From: Nannobrachium achirus
Taxonomy: Eukaryota; Chordata; Actinopteri; Myctophiformes; Myctophidae
NCBI GenBank assembly: GCA_963921795.1
Contig: OY997651.1
Location: 55,633,142 to 55,697,141 of the forward strand
Direction of reading: 5' to 3'
DNA length: 64,000 nucleotides
Position numbers and translations under genes: made by a program. The notes under the pieces were generated by a model, which was not told where the DNA came from, made no database searches, and was given only the letters and a program-made list of their open reading frames with translations. Of the stretch, positions 27,740 through 40,084 are shown piece by piece (within the stretch, counting starts at the first letter, position 1; the number at the start of each line of letters is the position of its first letter).

Positions 27740-29913
27740 CAGGGGTCCTCAACCTTTTCTGGCCGCGACCCCCAAAATAATCACATTTTGACTCGCGACC
27801 CCCGGTCCTTAAAGACCCCGCCCCCCCCCCCCCCCCCCCCCCCGCCCGCGCCGCATTGTGCGCTTGTAGATCGGCTGTTTTCACTACTAGGCTACTTCTT
27901 AAAGTTATGCAGAGAAAACAACACTGACACGTGATATGAATGATGACGCATTTATTTTCTTATTGTTGCATTTACAAGAGAAGAATAGAGTCCGCAACAC
28001 TGGTAATACACTGGTAATAATAATTTTTAGCCACATGAATCTGTCCAGCAATAAAAGAAAAAAAAGGGGGAAACCGAAAAAATATTTCCCTGGATCTGAC
28101 AGCTGCATTAATTATATGCTCGTAACGTTACAGCAAAAAAAACTGTCCAGCAAAAAAAGGGGAAACTATGCACTGGTTTCCAAAACAATATAATTTAACC
28201 ATATCTGACAGCACTCAGCACTTATGACAGCTGCGCCTGTATTCATATGCTCTTAACATTAAACAGCAAAAAAAAAACGGAAACAAATACACCATATGTG
28301 AAACTATATACTGTTGGTTTTCGTTTGCATCCACACAATAAAATGTAACCAGCATATCTGACAGCACTTTTTTTATGTACAGTTTATGAATTGTTTTGGC
28401 ATAGGCCTACCTTTTGAGGTTAGTGGGATGGTTGAGCTTGTTTCTTTGAACAGAGAAGTGCGAATCTAGGTTCAATATTGCTCACTGCAACACGGAGATC
28501 ATCTTCAACTCTGGTGAGTCGTGATCTGTATTTATTTTTTATATATGTGAGCGCAGAAAACGTCTTTTCACACAAGTAAGTGGACGGGAAATGAATCAAA
28601 ACATCCATTGCTGCTTTTGACAGTTCTGTGTAATTCGCAGCCACATATTTAGATAGCCAGAATTCCTCCAGTGTGGATGATTTGAACTTGATCTCTGATG
28701 TCCTATCAGCTGAAAGGTCCAACAGCGAGTCCTGCAGTTCTGATGACAAGTGTGCCCCCGTGGACTCGGTGAAAGGAAAGCGTATCCAATCATATCTTTC
28801 TGGGGCGTCATCTTTTGGGAAGTACTTGTGGAAACAGTCAGTCAAACCTCTCAGATGAGAGATGATATCTCCGTTTATGATGTCTCTATTTAAGTCATAA
28901 TCATCCATGAAATCCTCAAGCTCTGGAAACATGTCAATATTACCCTCATTGACTCGCGTTGTCCAGCGATCTAGCTTCCTCTGAAACCCAGCGATCTTAT
29001 CAGAAATATTGAGAATGTTATTGTTTGAGCCTTGGAGCGACAGGTTTAGTGTGTTGAGTTTATCAAATATTCCTGCCAAGTATGCCAGGGCACAAACCCA
29101 GCGAGGGTCACTCAAGTGGGCAGCAATGGGAGAATGGTGCTCTGTTAAAAACATACGCACCTCCTCACGCAGCTCAAACAGTCTGGTCAGCACTCTGCCC
29201 CGTGAGAGCCATCTCACCTCTGTGTGGAAAAGTAAGGTTTCATGCTCAGATCCCATTTCTTGGCAAAGTGTTGCAAACAATCTGGATTGTAGTATTACTA
29301 TTTTGACTTGCTTTGTCAATGTAAACGTATGTTTTCTTGAATTGGTAGGCCTATAACTATAATTTACTATAATTGACAAGAAAGTGTTGAGAAAACACAT
29401 TAAACACAGGTCTATGTCAGCTATACAGGAGATGTTTAGGAATGTGAGGAATTTAACAGATATGTCGTCTGCCCATACTTATGAGTGGATGCAAATGCGA
29501 GTCTTTGTTCACCGTCGGCCGACAATTAGCGACAATTAGCACCCTTAATTCGGTTTCGGTGTGCGGGCTATTAGCACCCTCAGCCTTCGTTTCGATGTGT
29601 GGGGAGGGGAGGAGCGTTTCTATATGCAAGGAAAATAGACATTTTTATAAATCTTATCCAGCCAGGCCCTGTCTGGTCAGCACTCTGCCCCGTGAGAGCC
29701 ATCTCACCTCTGTGTGGAAAAGCAACACACATCCATTCCACACTCACACTGTCGATTTTCCGCTATGAAAATGTTTCTATAAAAATGTTTTCCAGGCGTT
29801 TTTCTTTTTTTTTTTTACCCATTTTTTTTTTTTTTTACCAAGAATTCTGGCGACCCCCCGAAAACTTTTGGCGACCCCCCTGGGGGTCGCGACCCACAGG
29901 TTGAGAACCACTG
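27740..29913 (-). mobile_element. hAT (Charlie/ZBED-type) transposon, 2.2 kb
   Basis: The left end CAGGGGTCCTCAACC and the right end GGTTGAGAACCACTG are flanked by GTCTAAGA at 27732-27739 and 29914-29921. It carries a partial transposase on the minus strand. A 50-bp piece of that gene (about 29189-29232) is duplicated at 29675-29722. It sits within a reading frame of another repeat-family gene. Confidence 0.92.
28420..29400 (-). CDS. hAT transposase, C-terminal part
   Basis: 326 codons of a ZBED5/FAM200-type hAT transposase: MGSEHETLLFHTEVRWLSRG, VLTRLFELREEV, FLTEHHSPIAAHL, then near the end the dimerisation (hATC) signature FPSTYLCEKTFSALTYIKNK and YRSRLTRVEDDLRVAVS. The family is normally about 550-650 residues with an N-terminal BED zinc finger; that half is missing here, so the copy is not autonomous. 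The ATG at 29400 lies in sequence not typical of the family, so the true homologous region begins near LTKQVKIVILQSRLF. Confidence 0.85.
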   Translation of the reverse strand: MCFLNTFLSIIVNYSYRPTNSRKHTFTLTKQVKIVILQSRLFATLCQEMGSEHETLLFHTEVRWLSRGRVLTRLFELREEVRMFLTEHHSPIAAHLSDPRWVCALAYLAGIFDKLNTLNLSLQGSNNNILNISDKIAGFQRKLDRWTTRVNEGNIDMFPELEDFMDDYDLNRDIINGDIISHLRGLTDCFHKYFPKDDAPERYDWIRFPFTESTGAHLSSELQDSLLDLSADRTSEIKFKSSTLEEFWLSKYVAANYTELSKAAMDVLIHFPSTYLCEKTFSALTYIKNKYRSRLTRVEDDLRVAVSNIEPRFALLCSKKQAQPSH

Positions 29914-30398
29914 GTCTAAGAAAGTGACAATGGAGAACATCTCTGAGTTCACCTGGGAAGGCACATTGGCTTGGGGAGAGGATCGTGTAACACTTCAGTG
30001 CTTGAAGGCAATGTTCCCTAGTTTTAAGACAATCGCCACACACAGGAATTTGGTTAAGGTAAGGTAACATTTTAACATAACACTATGAATGCATGAGTAG
30101 GCCTAGATCAAATTATTATTCATTATTAATAATTAATCATTTTCTTATTCCATTAGTTTATGTCCAAATCGAACATGCCTCCATGTTAGATTTACAGTAG
30201 GTTCAGGTCACAAATTACTTTTCATACAAAAGTGTAGAGAATTACCTCTGGGATGTTTATTGTAGTTTGTGAATATTAATTAAGGCTTTCATTCATGTGT
30301 AATTGAAGGGTGCAGACAGAGGAGGAGGCCAAAACCTTCCTGAATAAACTAATTGGGTGGTAAAAACACCATTCTCTACACCACTAAGCTCTGCACAC

Positions 30399-30720
30399 TT
30401 AAAGGAGTAGTTCACCCCCAAAATGACTTTTTTTCTATTGATTAGTCACGCCATGGAGACTAGAGTTCAATAATATTTTTTGGTTTTTGTCACATTCCTA
30501 AGACAAAAATTTGATTCGAGTAAATTTACCCCATTGATTCCGGATGGTGACCCGGTTCGAAACGGGTCACCATCCGGAACGAATGGGGGTAAATTTATTG
30601 TTATCACATTTTTGTCTTGGGAATGTGACAAAAACCAAAAAAATATTATTGAACTCTAGTCTCCATGGCATGACTAATCAATAGGAAAAAAATCATTTTG
30701 GGGGTGAACTACTCCTTTAA
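30399..30720. mobile_element. Palindromic TTAA MITE
   Basis: TTAAAGGAGTAGTTCACCCC at the left is inverted at the right (GGGGTGAACTACTCCTTTAA). The arms are nearly complementary throughout. The TTAA ends suggest mobilisation by a piggyBac-type enzyme. A second copy is at 53565-53882. Confidence 0.88.
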
Positions 30721-32916
30721 TGTTGTTCAGGCCTGTGAAGCTGTGGCGGTACGGCTGTGCCCAAAAGGTCATATCCTCATTGTGTGCCCTGGGAATTTGC
30801 CAAGCAAAAAACACAGTACCTGAGTGCCCATGTGGACAGACTTACCAGTGGCCCTGATCACCAGATCAAAAAGTGGAAACTTGCCATTGAGGTATTTGCT
30901 TTTTTTTCTTTTTCTTTTTTTTTTACATACTGTATAATTATGCAAATGTGTTTTGGACAACCATGCACGTGATGTTTACGTTTGCTCTGATGACATATTT
31001 AGAAGTAATTTTTATATTTTCACTCTAGTATGTAAAGAGTAACATTGCTCAGCCTAGTCTCTGTGCTTAAACTGTGAAAAACTGTAAAACAATAATGCAT
31101 GAGTGACCTTTATGTATATATTTTCAATATCAAATGTTCTTTTCTTTGTGTAGAATACCCCTATCCCAAGAGATGGGACAAGGAGGACACTGGAGTTCAT
31201 CCATGGACAACCAGATCCTAACTTGTCCTTTTCACTGACGTGGGACAACGTTCAGGAAAACAACAAAAACATGCCTGATGATGCATAGATCTTCTACCAC
31301 AACACCCCATTATTATGATATCGCAAAGAAAGAGTTCATATAATACATGTGGCTTAGGATGAGTTGGTGTAAAACTCTACTGAAAAAAGTAGTCTTTGCC
31401 ATTATGCAAGTTGTAATTGTTCCGAAAACACTACAACCAGAGTCACAGGAATACATTTCTACTCTGGGCATTATGTTTTGCACACAAAAACAAAATTGAC
31501 TTTGGGAGTCACGATGTCCCTGGCCAAAGAGCCCAGGATGTTTCACCATGGGAGGTTTGCCCATTTCAGAGGTACAGTGGACACTACCGCTCATTCATGA
31601 TCTGTTATTCAAGAATGAAAGGTTACTCAGCCATCGTATGCATTATTATTATAAACGTATACTCTTCTTTCAAAGAAAGAATGGTGATGAGGATTCTGTG
31701 TGATCACTTGGACCTGGCCAACCTCCAGAACGAAGTGGTGCAACACATTCCCCACCAGCACAGCCAATCCCTATGAGAGAAAAGCACTGTTGTAAGTTGT
31801 TTTTATTATGTGTACATTCTTGTGTTATTAAATAAAAGTAATGTTTTGTATGTAATGTTATTAACTTGTGCATGAAAACTACAATAGCTTAGAGCCATAT
31901 AATGTTTGTTTACTTTAGTGAATATTTTTGTTGTTACATTTATTTGTGTTAATAGTGTAAACATGCTGAGATTTCCTGCTCCTACCAAGTAGTGTGATTT
32001 CTCAGGTTAATCTTGGAGTTGTCCTAGCCAACTCAACCAGCACTCCTGGGGTCATGAAAACGATGGATCACCTTTCAACATTCGTGCCATCCGGGAAGCC
32101 GGTCCCGGTTGGCAGGGATGGGCTGAGCATTGAAAGGATGTTTCAGTGCCGGAGGGCCAGGGTGAATGCAAGGTGGCCTCTGGAAAGGATGGAAGGGTCG
32201 GTGGAGTCTCCACAAGAATTCCACAAAGAGATCCATCTCATGCAGGTTCAATCAAAATATTAAAATGTTCTTAAAATGTATGTCTAAGAACTCCTTTCTA
32301 GAGCATATACTGTATCTAGAGCTCCATGTTTATACCTCTGACACATGTTTCACCTTTATGAAATGATATTATATATCTATTTGATGCTTTATGGTTTCTA
32401 CTGTAGGCAATAAGTATTTCTTCAATGAGACATTGTCTTCATGCTAGGACACCATGGACCTCCTTTTTAAAGGCAGCAGTGAGGCTGCCCGGGGAACCCT
32501 TGCCCTCCTCAAGGCATTCTTCTGTCATAAAGGCCTCAAGAAGGAGACAAGGATAACATCCAGCACTCCTGGGACATGATTGAGGTACCTACAGGCATGA
32601 TTAATACAGTACATAATGGTTATTTTTCAGTAATACTCTTAAATTATGGTTTTCTAACTCATAACATGCATATATATTTTGGTGCTATGAAGTAAACAAC
32701 CAGAGGCTACAGTATGTGACCCTGTTCTGTCAAGAAAATGGCAGGCGACCTCACAGACGTGGAGGACAAGCTATCATGTCTCCACAGACTTGCCACGGCA
32801 GTCATGGACTCCTGCTGGGTGCCCACCAACTTTGACCATGTCAAGAAGGTGGCTTCCCCTTCAGACTTTTCATTCTGCACCTGCTCTCGGACTTTTCATT
32901 ATGCACCTGCTTTAAG

Positions 32917-33080
32917 TACCCTAATTGCTGGACTATAAGCCGCACCTGAATATAAGCCGCACCAGCTAAATTTAGAAAAGAAAAAAAAAATGTTTACATA
33001 TATAAGCCACACCTTTGTATAAGCCGCAGGGTTCAAAATATGGGAAAAAAGCCGCTGCTTATAGTCCGGCAATTACGGTA
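32917..33080. mobile_element. Tc1/mariner-type MITE
   Basis: Inverted ends CTGGACTATAAGCCGCACC and GCGGCTTATAGTCCGG bounded by TA. Repeated ATAAGCCGCACC motifs inside. Resembles widespread 'GGACTATAAGCCGC' MITEs. Confidence 0.8.
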
Positions 33081-33499
33081 TAAATAATGTCATATTGAAA
33101 TTGGAATAGGCAAAATGTGAAATGACTCACTAAACAACATGTTAAACAAAGATGTGTGGTCTGTCAGCCATCACACTAGATAAAGGAGGTGCCATTGTGC
33201 AGATGGATGGATGGCAGCTATATCTACTGTATATGACATCAACGCAGAGGTGGCAGCGGTGCAGTGTACCAAGGGGGAGAGCTGTCTCAGGTACGAGTGG
33301 CACCACATTGACCACATTTGGACCTGGTCAATGAATTCTTAAAGGGGAATTCAAAGTTAAGGTGAAAATATTTTAGTCATATGTACGAAATCAGCACAGA
33401 AATGGCTGAGTAAAACTGAAATATTACAATGTGAAATAAAATATTTATTATTTCTTAAAGACATGCTCCGAAGGTCCAAGAAATGGCCTAAAATCACGC

Positions 33500-34573
33500 T
33501 GCGACCTGATGGTCGCTTATCTGATTAGGGAGTCTTACTGGTTTTTATACACAGATGTATGTATAAAAGACATTTTCGTGTCGAGTTACTTCCTTGTTTG
33601 TACACAGATACAATCTGTGCGGGCCGAGGAAGTTGGAGGGGGCTGCGGGCGATGGGATGAGAATGTACAGAAAGTACATTAAATGAATTTGATTCGCTCA
33701 TTGCAATTGCCCACCAGTACGTCATCAAAATATTAGCAAAATAAAAGGCATTTTTTTTCTTCACTTTTTTAAAATGTCAACAGTTCTCTTGTTCCCCTAC
33801 TGTAGGTCACTTTAAATCAGACATATCAACTTTGGTCAATCTAAACTGTAACAGCTTTAATTAATGTTGATCATTCATGTGATGGAATTCTCTCTTGATC
33901 ATCTCTTGATCATGGGTGACCCCCAGCTGGTTCCCCAAATGAGACCCACTACCAAGTCAGCCAGCTTGCACTTTACTAATCTGGGTCACACTTGAAGCAA
34001 AATGGTGGTAATTTTCATCTCCCAAAAATACCTGAACCCAGAGAGGGAGAAAAGGTCTGAAAGTGACATTAAAAACTAAAGGAAGACACTTTTCAACCTA
34101 TCTTCATATAATTCGTCCTCATTAATGTTCATGATAAAATAACACAATGTTTTTCTACTCTGTCTGTGTCTCATAGGAGGGCTGTGGGCAGTTCAGAAAC
34201 CTGTCTGCCAGGGAAATCATTGACGGGGAATCCAAGCTAATATAAACTGTAATCTTTCTAAATTGGCTACAGAACAGTACAGGTACAGAAGACACAGACT
34301 TCCTATTAAAATAACAGGGGTCAACCAACGCTTTCATAGAAAGCATTGTTTGACAGCACTATATTGAGTTGCGTTACATGATCTTTTATTGGCCTCATGT
34401 TATGTGTATTTTAAGAATCTACTTCATGTGTGAATACTTGACCTTTGGCTTTGGCCAGGGTCTGCTCTTATTTCCCTCCACACCATAACTCGTAACTAAG
34501 TTTAGATCACGCAATTAGTTGGCTCTTTTGCCTCTGTTCCCCCTCCATGTTTGTGAGAATAGTTTTGACAATA
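33500..34573. other. Unassigned DNA with one recurring end motif
   Basis: A copy of the GATTAGGGAGTCTTACTGG motif is at 33523-33541. I recognise nothing else. Confidence 0.5.
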
Positions 34574-34581
34574 GTTTAGGT

Positions 34582-35017
34582 CAGGGGTCTTCAACATGGG
34601 GTCCGGGACCTCAGAGTTACTACGGTGCCGCCAAATCTTTGCAATAGGATCATTCTTTTAAATGAACAACTTGAACCCTCACATCCCTATTCTAAGAGAA
34701 CTTTAGCCAAAAATAGCAGATCTACAAGCTCTCAACACCTCACAGCGTGGGGCGTTGAGAGCTTGTAGATCGGCTATTTTCGGAAAATAGGTTTGATATA
34801 GAGGTAAAAAGACCAAGTTCAGAGTGAAAGGTCAAGTTAACTAAAAACACGAATCCAACATAGACTGATGACAGTGCTGTCTAACAAGTCTATGAATCTA
34901 TCTATGAAATCGACGAAAATCTGCATCACACATTTATACAATATGTAGATGGGGGTCCCTGCTTCATCTCTCTCTTCAGCTAAGGGCTCCTTGGCCTGAA
35001 AACGTTGAAGACCCCTG
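34582..35017. mobile_element. hAT MITE, 436 bp, exact 8-bp duplication
   Basis: The ends are CAGGGGTCTTCAACATGGGG and GAAAACGTTGAAGACCCCTG, flanked by GTTTAGGT at 34574-34581 and 35018-35025. It is the same family as 58201-58686 in the opposite orientation. It contains the AGATCTACAAGC hairpin at 34714-34780. Confidence 0.93.
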
Positions 35018-35302
35018 GTTTAGGTGCTTGAAGGAAGCTCATTACTCATTGCTTGTCACTTGTCAGTGTCCAGTAATAGGCAAACACAGCAGTAGGAGAT
35101 CACAGCAGCATGGATGAGGTGCAGCCACGGCACAATACAAATGAAAAGGAGAGAGGAGGTCTCCCACTCATAACCTCCAATGCAAACCTTTTTTATTTAT
35201 GTTTATTTTACTTTAGAGTGATGAGCAAGTAGCAACCTTTTATATTTATATTTATTTCATTTTAGAGTGATGAGCAACCTTTCTGCCACATTGGCCCCTT
35301 GC

Positions 35303-35516
35303 TCAGCGTCAGTGGCCTGGTGGTAGAGTGTCCGCCCTGAGATTGGAGGGTTGGTGTTCGATCCCTGGCCAGGGCCTACTACAGACTGTCAGCAGAGACC
35401 CAATGCCTCCTGCTTGGCTTTCAGCTTCAAGGGCTGGATTGGGGGGTACGCTCCAAGGGATGGCTCAAATGCATACAGCAATGTATGTGACAAATAGCGG
35501 GACTTAACTTATTTGG
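35303..35516 (+). mobile_element. tRNA-derived SINE
   Basis: The head has an A box (TGGTGGTAGAGTG) and a B box (GTTCGATCCC) with tRNA spacing, then an unrelated body with GCTTTCAGCTTCAAGGGCTG. Not a tRNA gene because the acceptor stem does not close. Confidence 0.75.
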
Positions 35517-35621
35517 GATAGCAATAGCTGTAAAGTGCAATGACAGGTGTACTTTGTATTGTTCATCAATGCCTGTCAATGTTGTGTAAGTGTTAATATG
35601 TTGTTTGTTTTGTATTTGTAG

Positions 35622-37533
35622 TAGAGGCCTGCAACGGGAGCGCACTCCCGCGGGACCTGCAGGACCCGCCGCCATATATTGCGGCGCGGGCGATATTTTA
35701 ATCCCCGCGGGCGGGGACATGCGGTCAAAATAAAGTCGGCAGGCGCCGCAAAATCCCGCACTCTCCCACAATAAGCTTATATCTATACTTTAGCAAGATG
35801 TGAATATGTAGGGAACGTAATTTCCCCTGCTGAGCCTGAGGACAACAGCAGCACGCACCTACAGCACGTGGACTTTCTCTTTCTCTCCCTCTCGCTCTAA
35901 CTCCCCCTCCCTCCCTCTCTCGTTTGTTCTCACGCTAACGGTTAATTGGTGCGCAGATATTTGCGGCGGCAGTGTCACTCGCTATTTAGCCTAAATAACA
36001 ACTATTTATTATAATATAGTCCCATCGCCTATGTACCATCGCAATATAAACACTTTACCTCTGTTAACAACCCCTCACAAATGCTCCTCTCTCGCGCACA
36101 CTAGTCCTGTTGGTTTTGGATCTCAATGGATAAGATACAAACGTCAACGTTTCTTCTTTAGCAAGTCAAGATGTGAATAGAGAACGCAATTCCCCGTGCT
36201 GAGGACAACGCACCCACATACAGCACAGTGGCGGAACAATTCAGAACCGGGCCGGTATGCAAGCCACAATGCTCGGGCCCCCTTACCCGTCTCACGCCAA
36301 CCCCCCCCCCTCCCCCCTCCCCCGTCGCCGCCGCCTCCACGCTATGTCAAGCTCTTAATGCCTTCATGCCATATATTTTATACATGAATACAGCTACACA
36401 GTTAGGCTACAGACCTATCTGACTGGCACACATAGCCACAATAGTATGCACACAAGCACACAGCAATTGTGCATCACATCTTATGCAACCAAAACGCACA
36501 TTATTCTGTTGATACAGGCTTTCAGCTGCAGTGCTGCACGTTAGAGAAGAGAAGTCCTAACAGTTGACCTGTTCAGGCAATAATACTCACAGATTAGTTG
36601 TTCCAGTTCCAGAATCAGAAAGTATCCTTGATGATAATCATTGTATAGTTTCCTCGCTGGCATAATTGTTCAATATCCACCGTCATGATTAATGCCTTAA
36701 TTGCTTGCTTGTGTTGTGCATTGCTGCCTGTCTCGTTTGAAAGTGTCTGTGGTATATTTTAATTGATACAAATTACAAAAGGTTTTGAAAGTGCGCGGTT
36801 CCACTGCAGCCACTACACTTCTCACTACACTGAACGTAAACAACATTGTCTGTCTGTGAATAGAAGCCAATCAAGCCATGACATCTGTCTGCTCTTCCTG
36901 TTGTCCTTCACAATAAAGTGTGTGTCCCCCTTTACTTCCCAATGTGCGACATTTTACCCAGGTTAATATAAACAGGAAATAGGTGTAACAGAGGCAGCGC
37001 GATACAGAAAGGGGACCCAATTGCGAGGGAGGGGGACGGTCAGGCAGATTGACGGTCGTTTGGACTGAGACAGACAGTCAGTCGGAGGCTGACGGCCGGG
37101 TTCGCGGGCCTATATGCGGCCGCTTACCCAGCTTACCCGGACGCTCCGCCCCTGATACAGCAATGGACTGGAGTCTCTCTTTCTCTCCGCCAAGTTCTCT
37201 CTCTCTCGCTCTCTCGCCTCTCGCTCTCTCCCTCTGTGGCTCCGTCGCTCGCCCTCTCCCTCTCTCTCTCTCTCTCTTCCTCTCTCTTTCTCTCATTTGT
37301 TCTCACGCCACCGTCAGTCCGTCACAAATATGCTCCTCTCATCGTGCACACTTTTTTGTTTGGTAATGGCTGTTGGACACGCATAATTTGTTTGTTGCGG
37401 GCGGGAGCGGCGGACAGGAATTGTCTGCGGGTGGTCAAAAATGAAATCATTGCGGGCGCGGGCAGGAGTGGTCAGAAATCAAGCGGGAGCGGGCGGTAAT
37501 GATATTAAAAAATCTGTCCCGCGCAGACCTCTA
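35622..37533. mobile_element. hAT element, 1.9 kb, no transposase seen
   Basis: Inverted ends TAGAGGCCTGCAACGGG and CCGCGCAGACCTCTA, with ATTTGTAG at 35614-35621 and 37534-37541. The interior has CT-rich and GC-rich stretches and repeated GCGGGAGCGGGCGG-like motifs near the right end. I see no hAT transposase. Confidence 0.88.
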
Positions 37534-37616
37534 ATTTGTAGCTTGACATGGGACCCACATGGGTCAAAGGAGCAGAAAGAGGGCGATATACTGTAGATGC
37601 TGAGGTAATCTAGATG

Positions 37617-38557
37617 CAGGCCCGGGGCTGGGACATCTGACGCTCTGGGCAATGTACCTATGATGCGCCCCCCCCCCCCCCCCCACGGACCACACGCCTC
37701 CCCAAGTGTTACCGACAAGGGTTTTCAGCTGGTTAATTATCAGTTGCCTTAATGGTCCACGTCACACTGTTAAAAACCAGCATGCGCACGCAGGTAGGCA
37801 CCGAATGAACCCCACCGCTCATAGGATGCAATGGATGGCACTTGCGTTTAAAAATGCATTCCATCAAACTTTCAGATGCCGTTTTTCTCCCATTGTGGAG
37901 GAAGAATGCTTAGGATTTTTACTGTAAATTCTCACACTTGAAATACATAATCCTTAGTTTCTGTTGATTGTAAACAATAATAGCGATTCAAAACAGTTGT
38001 CCTTCAAACCCCACCTCTATTCACCGTCATCAGAACAGAGGGAGCGCTCCTCTTGATCACCCACCCGATCCACTGGATCACCAGAGCGTCTACTGCTCGC
38101 CCAGCTGCAGTCCATGAAGCCTAATTATGCTCCGTCCTGCGACGGTGTCGCGCGCAGAGCCGCAGACCTCCAAGCTCAGAAGGGTTGCATTGGTGACGCG
38201 ATGTGAGTTTGTATATCAGCTACTCTTGACGTGGAACACCGTTGCGCAATGAAGTATATATGTCTCGATAAGGGCGCTCCCATGGGAGCACCTCACTAGC
38301 ACACAAGAGGAGGTTGAATAACCAGTGCTCCCCAAAACAACAGGTTTGGGGATCTGTTGGGAATTGATTACATGATACAGTCAGCTGTGCATTCAGTCTC
38401 AATGTTAGTAAACAAATAATTGGTCTATTATCTTGCATTGCGGCAAGGGGAAGAATGCATGCAGCGCTTCTCTCTCCTCTGGCGCCCCCTGGCGCCCCCT
38501 TGTGCCATTGCGCCCCTGGGCACTTGCCCACAATGCCCTGCGTAATCGCCGCTTCTG
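37617..38557. mobile_element. Probable hAT element, 0.94 kb, inserted in a Harbinger remnant
   Basis: It starts CAGGCCCGGGGCTGGG and ends GCTTCTG. TCTAGATG flanks at 37609-37616 and 38558-38565. Terminal inversion is short (CAGG.. versus ..TCTG), so the superfamily rests mainly on the 8-bp duplication. Poly-C and GGCGCCCCC runs lie near the ends. Confidence 0.7.
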
Positions 38558-38565
38558 TCTAGATG

Positions 38566-38700
38566 CATGCGGTACAAGGGGTACTTCAGGATGACCCCTA
38601 CTCAAATGGAACACCTGCTCACCATCGTTGGCCCTGCCATAAGAAAACTGGATACTAATTATAGGCTCTCGTCTAGCAGTGGCTGTGAGGTATTAATTCT
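38566..38700 (+). pseudogene. PIF/Harbinger transposase fragment
   Basis: The frame MRYKGYFRMTPTQMEHLLTI continues VGPAIRKLDTNYR. This matches the N-terminal FRMxxxxFxxLLxxVGPxI pattern before the catalytic domain of HARBI1-like transposases. Only this exon-sized piece remains, followed by a donor-like GAG|GTATTA. Confidence 0.6.
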
Positions 38701-38927
38701 AAATGGCAATAGCCCATTTCCAACACAACATGACAATCACTTTCAAACTGGAATACAAACTATTTGTGACCTGAAATGTGAACAGTCATGACAAAGTGCT
38801 GCATTGCTGCCCTGTTGGTAGAAACAAATACATTGCAACAAATATTTGACCTGAAATGTGTAGAATATAAAACAAAAACAATTTAAGTATCAAGACATGA
38901 GTAGAACAAAATATAGTCCAAGATGGC

Positions 38928-39253
38928 ACTGGTGTAAAGAAATGAAGTACACTTTAAGTACTGTACTTGTCGTGTCATTTACTTTTGAGTATTTCCAACA
39001 CTTTTACTCCACTACATTTATTAGAACACTTTAGTTACTAATTACTTTGTACATTTTAATTACAAACCCTTTACCACTTGTCTTGGACCCTATTTAAACT
39101 ATTTGAAATGGTCTACAGTATCTAACAAGCTCACAACACATGATGCAACACATTGTGAGCTTGTAGATCTGCTATTTTCAAAAGACTTCCACAATTTAGA
39201 CATTCTTCATTGTACTTTTTGTTCATTTTGATGCCAATACTTTTTAAACCTTT
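38928..39253. mobile_element. Degraded hAT MITE with hairpin
   Basis: CACTGGTGTAAAGAAATGAA and TTTTGAGTATTTCCAACACT resemble the element at 54376-54616. The hairpin at 39122-39181 carries GAGCTTGTAGATCTGCTATT. The right end is unclear. Confidence 0.5.
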
Positions 39254-39254
39254 A

Positions 39255-39579
39255 AGCCCTTTGCACACAGGCGCGTTTAACCGCACGGATAAAACGGACA
39301 ATTTCATTTTTTTAAAAGAAAACAATGATTCTCTATGACCTCATGCACACCGGCTCCGAATTAGCCGTGCGACGAGTGGCTGTGGCCGTGCGTTTTTTTC
39401 TCGATCGAACCCAGTTCGATTCGTGCGTCTTGTCGCATGCGGTAAAAAACTCATCACTCCTTTTATGACTCCTTTTGGGATCCGCAGCGCCGATTCCGCA
39501 CAGCATTGCACACCAAATCCAATGCGTTTTATTCATGCAGCAAACGAAAAAAACGCAACTGTCCTGTGTGCAAAGGGCT
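39255..39579. mobile_element. Harbinger-like MITE with TTA duplication
   Basis: The ends AGCCCTTTGCACACAGG and CCTGTGTGCAAAGGGCT are inverted and are flanked by TTA (39252-39254 and 39580-39582). 325 bp, no coding capacity. Confidence 0.85.
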
Positions 39580-40084
39580 TTACTCGGGTACATTTTTGAA
39601 TTCCAGACTGCGGTGAGGTGAGTCTGATAGGAAAGGTTAAGCAGGACCCTAATTAGTTTGTTTTGGGCTGTTTGGAGCTTACTTTTTAGGGCTTTTGGGG
39701 CGTCTCGATACCATACATGGACTCGGTAGTCAAAGAGGGGCTGAATGATTGCACCAGCTCTGGTCTTCAGTGTGGTCTTCAGCTCAGTGTGGTGCTTCTC
39801 AAACTGTGGGTTCTAAATGTTCCCTTACAGGTCCATGTGTTTCCATTGATACCATTTATCTCCAGAACCAAGCGTCTCAGTTCAGTCAGTGTGTTGTTGT
39901 TTGCATGTCTTTCATCATTGACTGATTATTGTTGTGCTCACTGAGGGTGCAGTTACCCAATGTGACCACAGGGTGGCATCTCAGTGCAATATCATGTGGT
40001 AAAAAACAAGAGTTCTAATGATAGAGGTATATTTGTCATTAGTAGTTCTGTCTTGTCTTGTATGATGGTTTGCCAACAATTTAC

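Larger units (their letters stand above)
29922..33340 (+). pseudogene. Scattered exons of a repeat-family gene (possibly DUF6589-like)
   Basis: Several plus-strand blocks look like exons: 29928-30060 (ENISEFTWEGTLAWGEDR, donor GTAAGG), 30735-30890 (before GTATTT), 31155-31290 (IPRDGTRRTLEFIHGQ), 31435-31600 (FLLWALCFAHKNKI), 32000-32262 (GLSIERMFQCRRARV, MEGSVESPQEFHKEIHL), 32450-32580 (LFKGSSEAARGTLALLKAFF) and 32738-32860 (DSCWVPTNFDHVKKV). The order and style resemble multi-copy fish proteins that I associate with DUF6589. The blocks do not make one continuous frame, and MITEs lie among them. The family name is tentative; unidentified domesticated or decayed mobile gene is the alternative. 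Confidence 0.4.
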
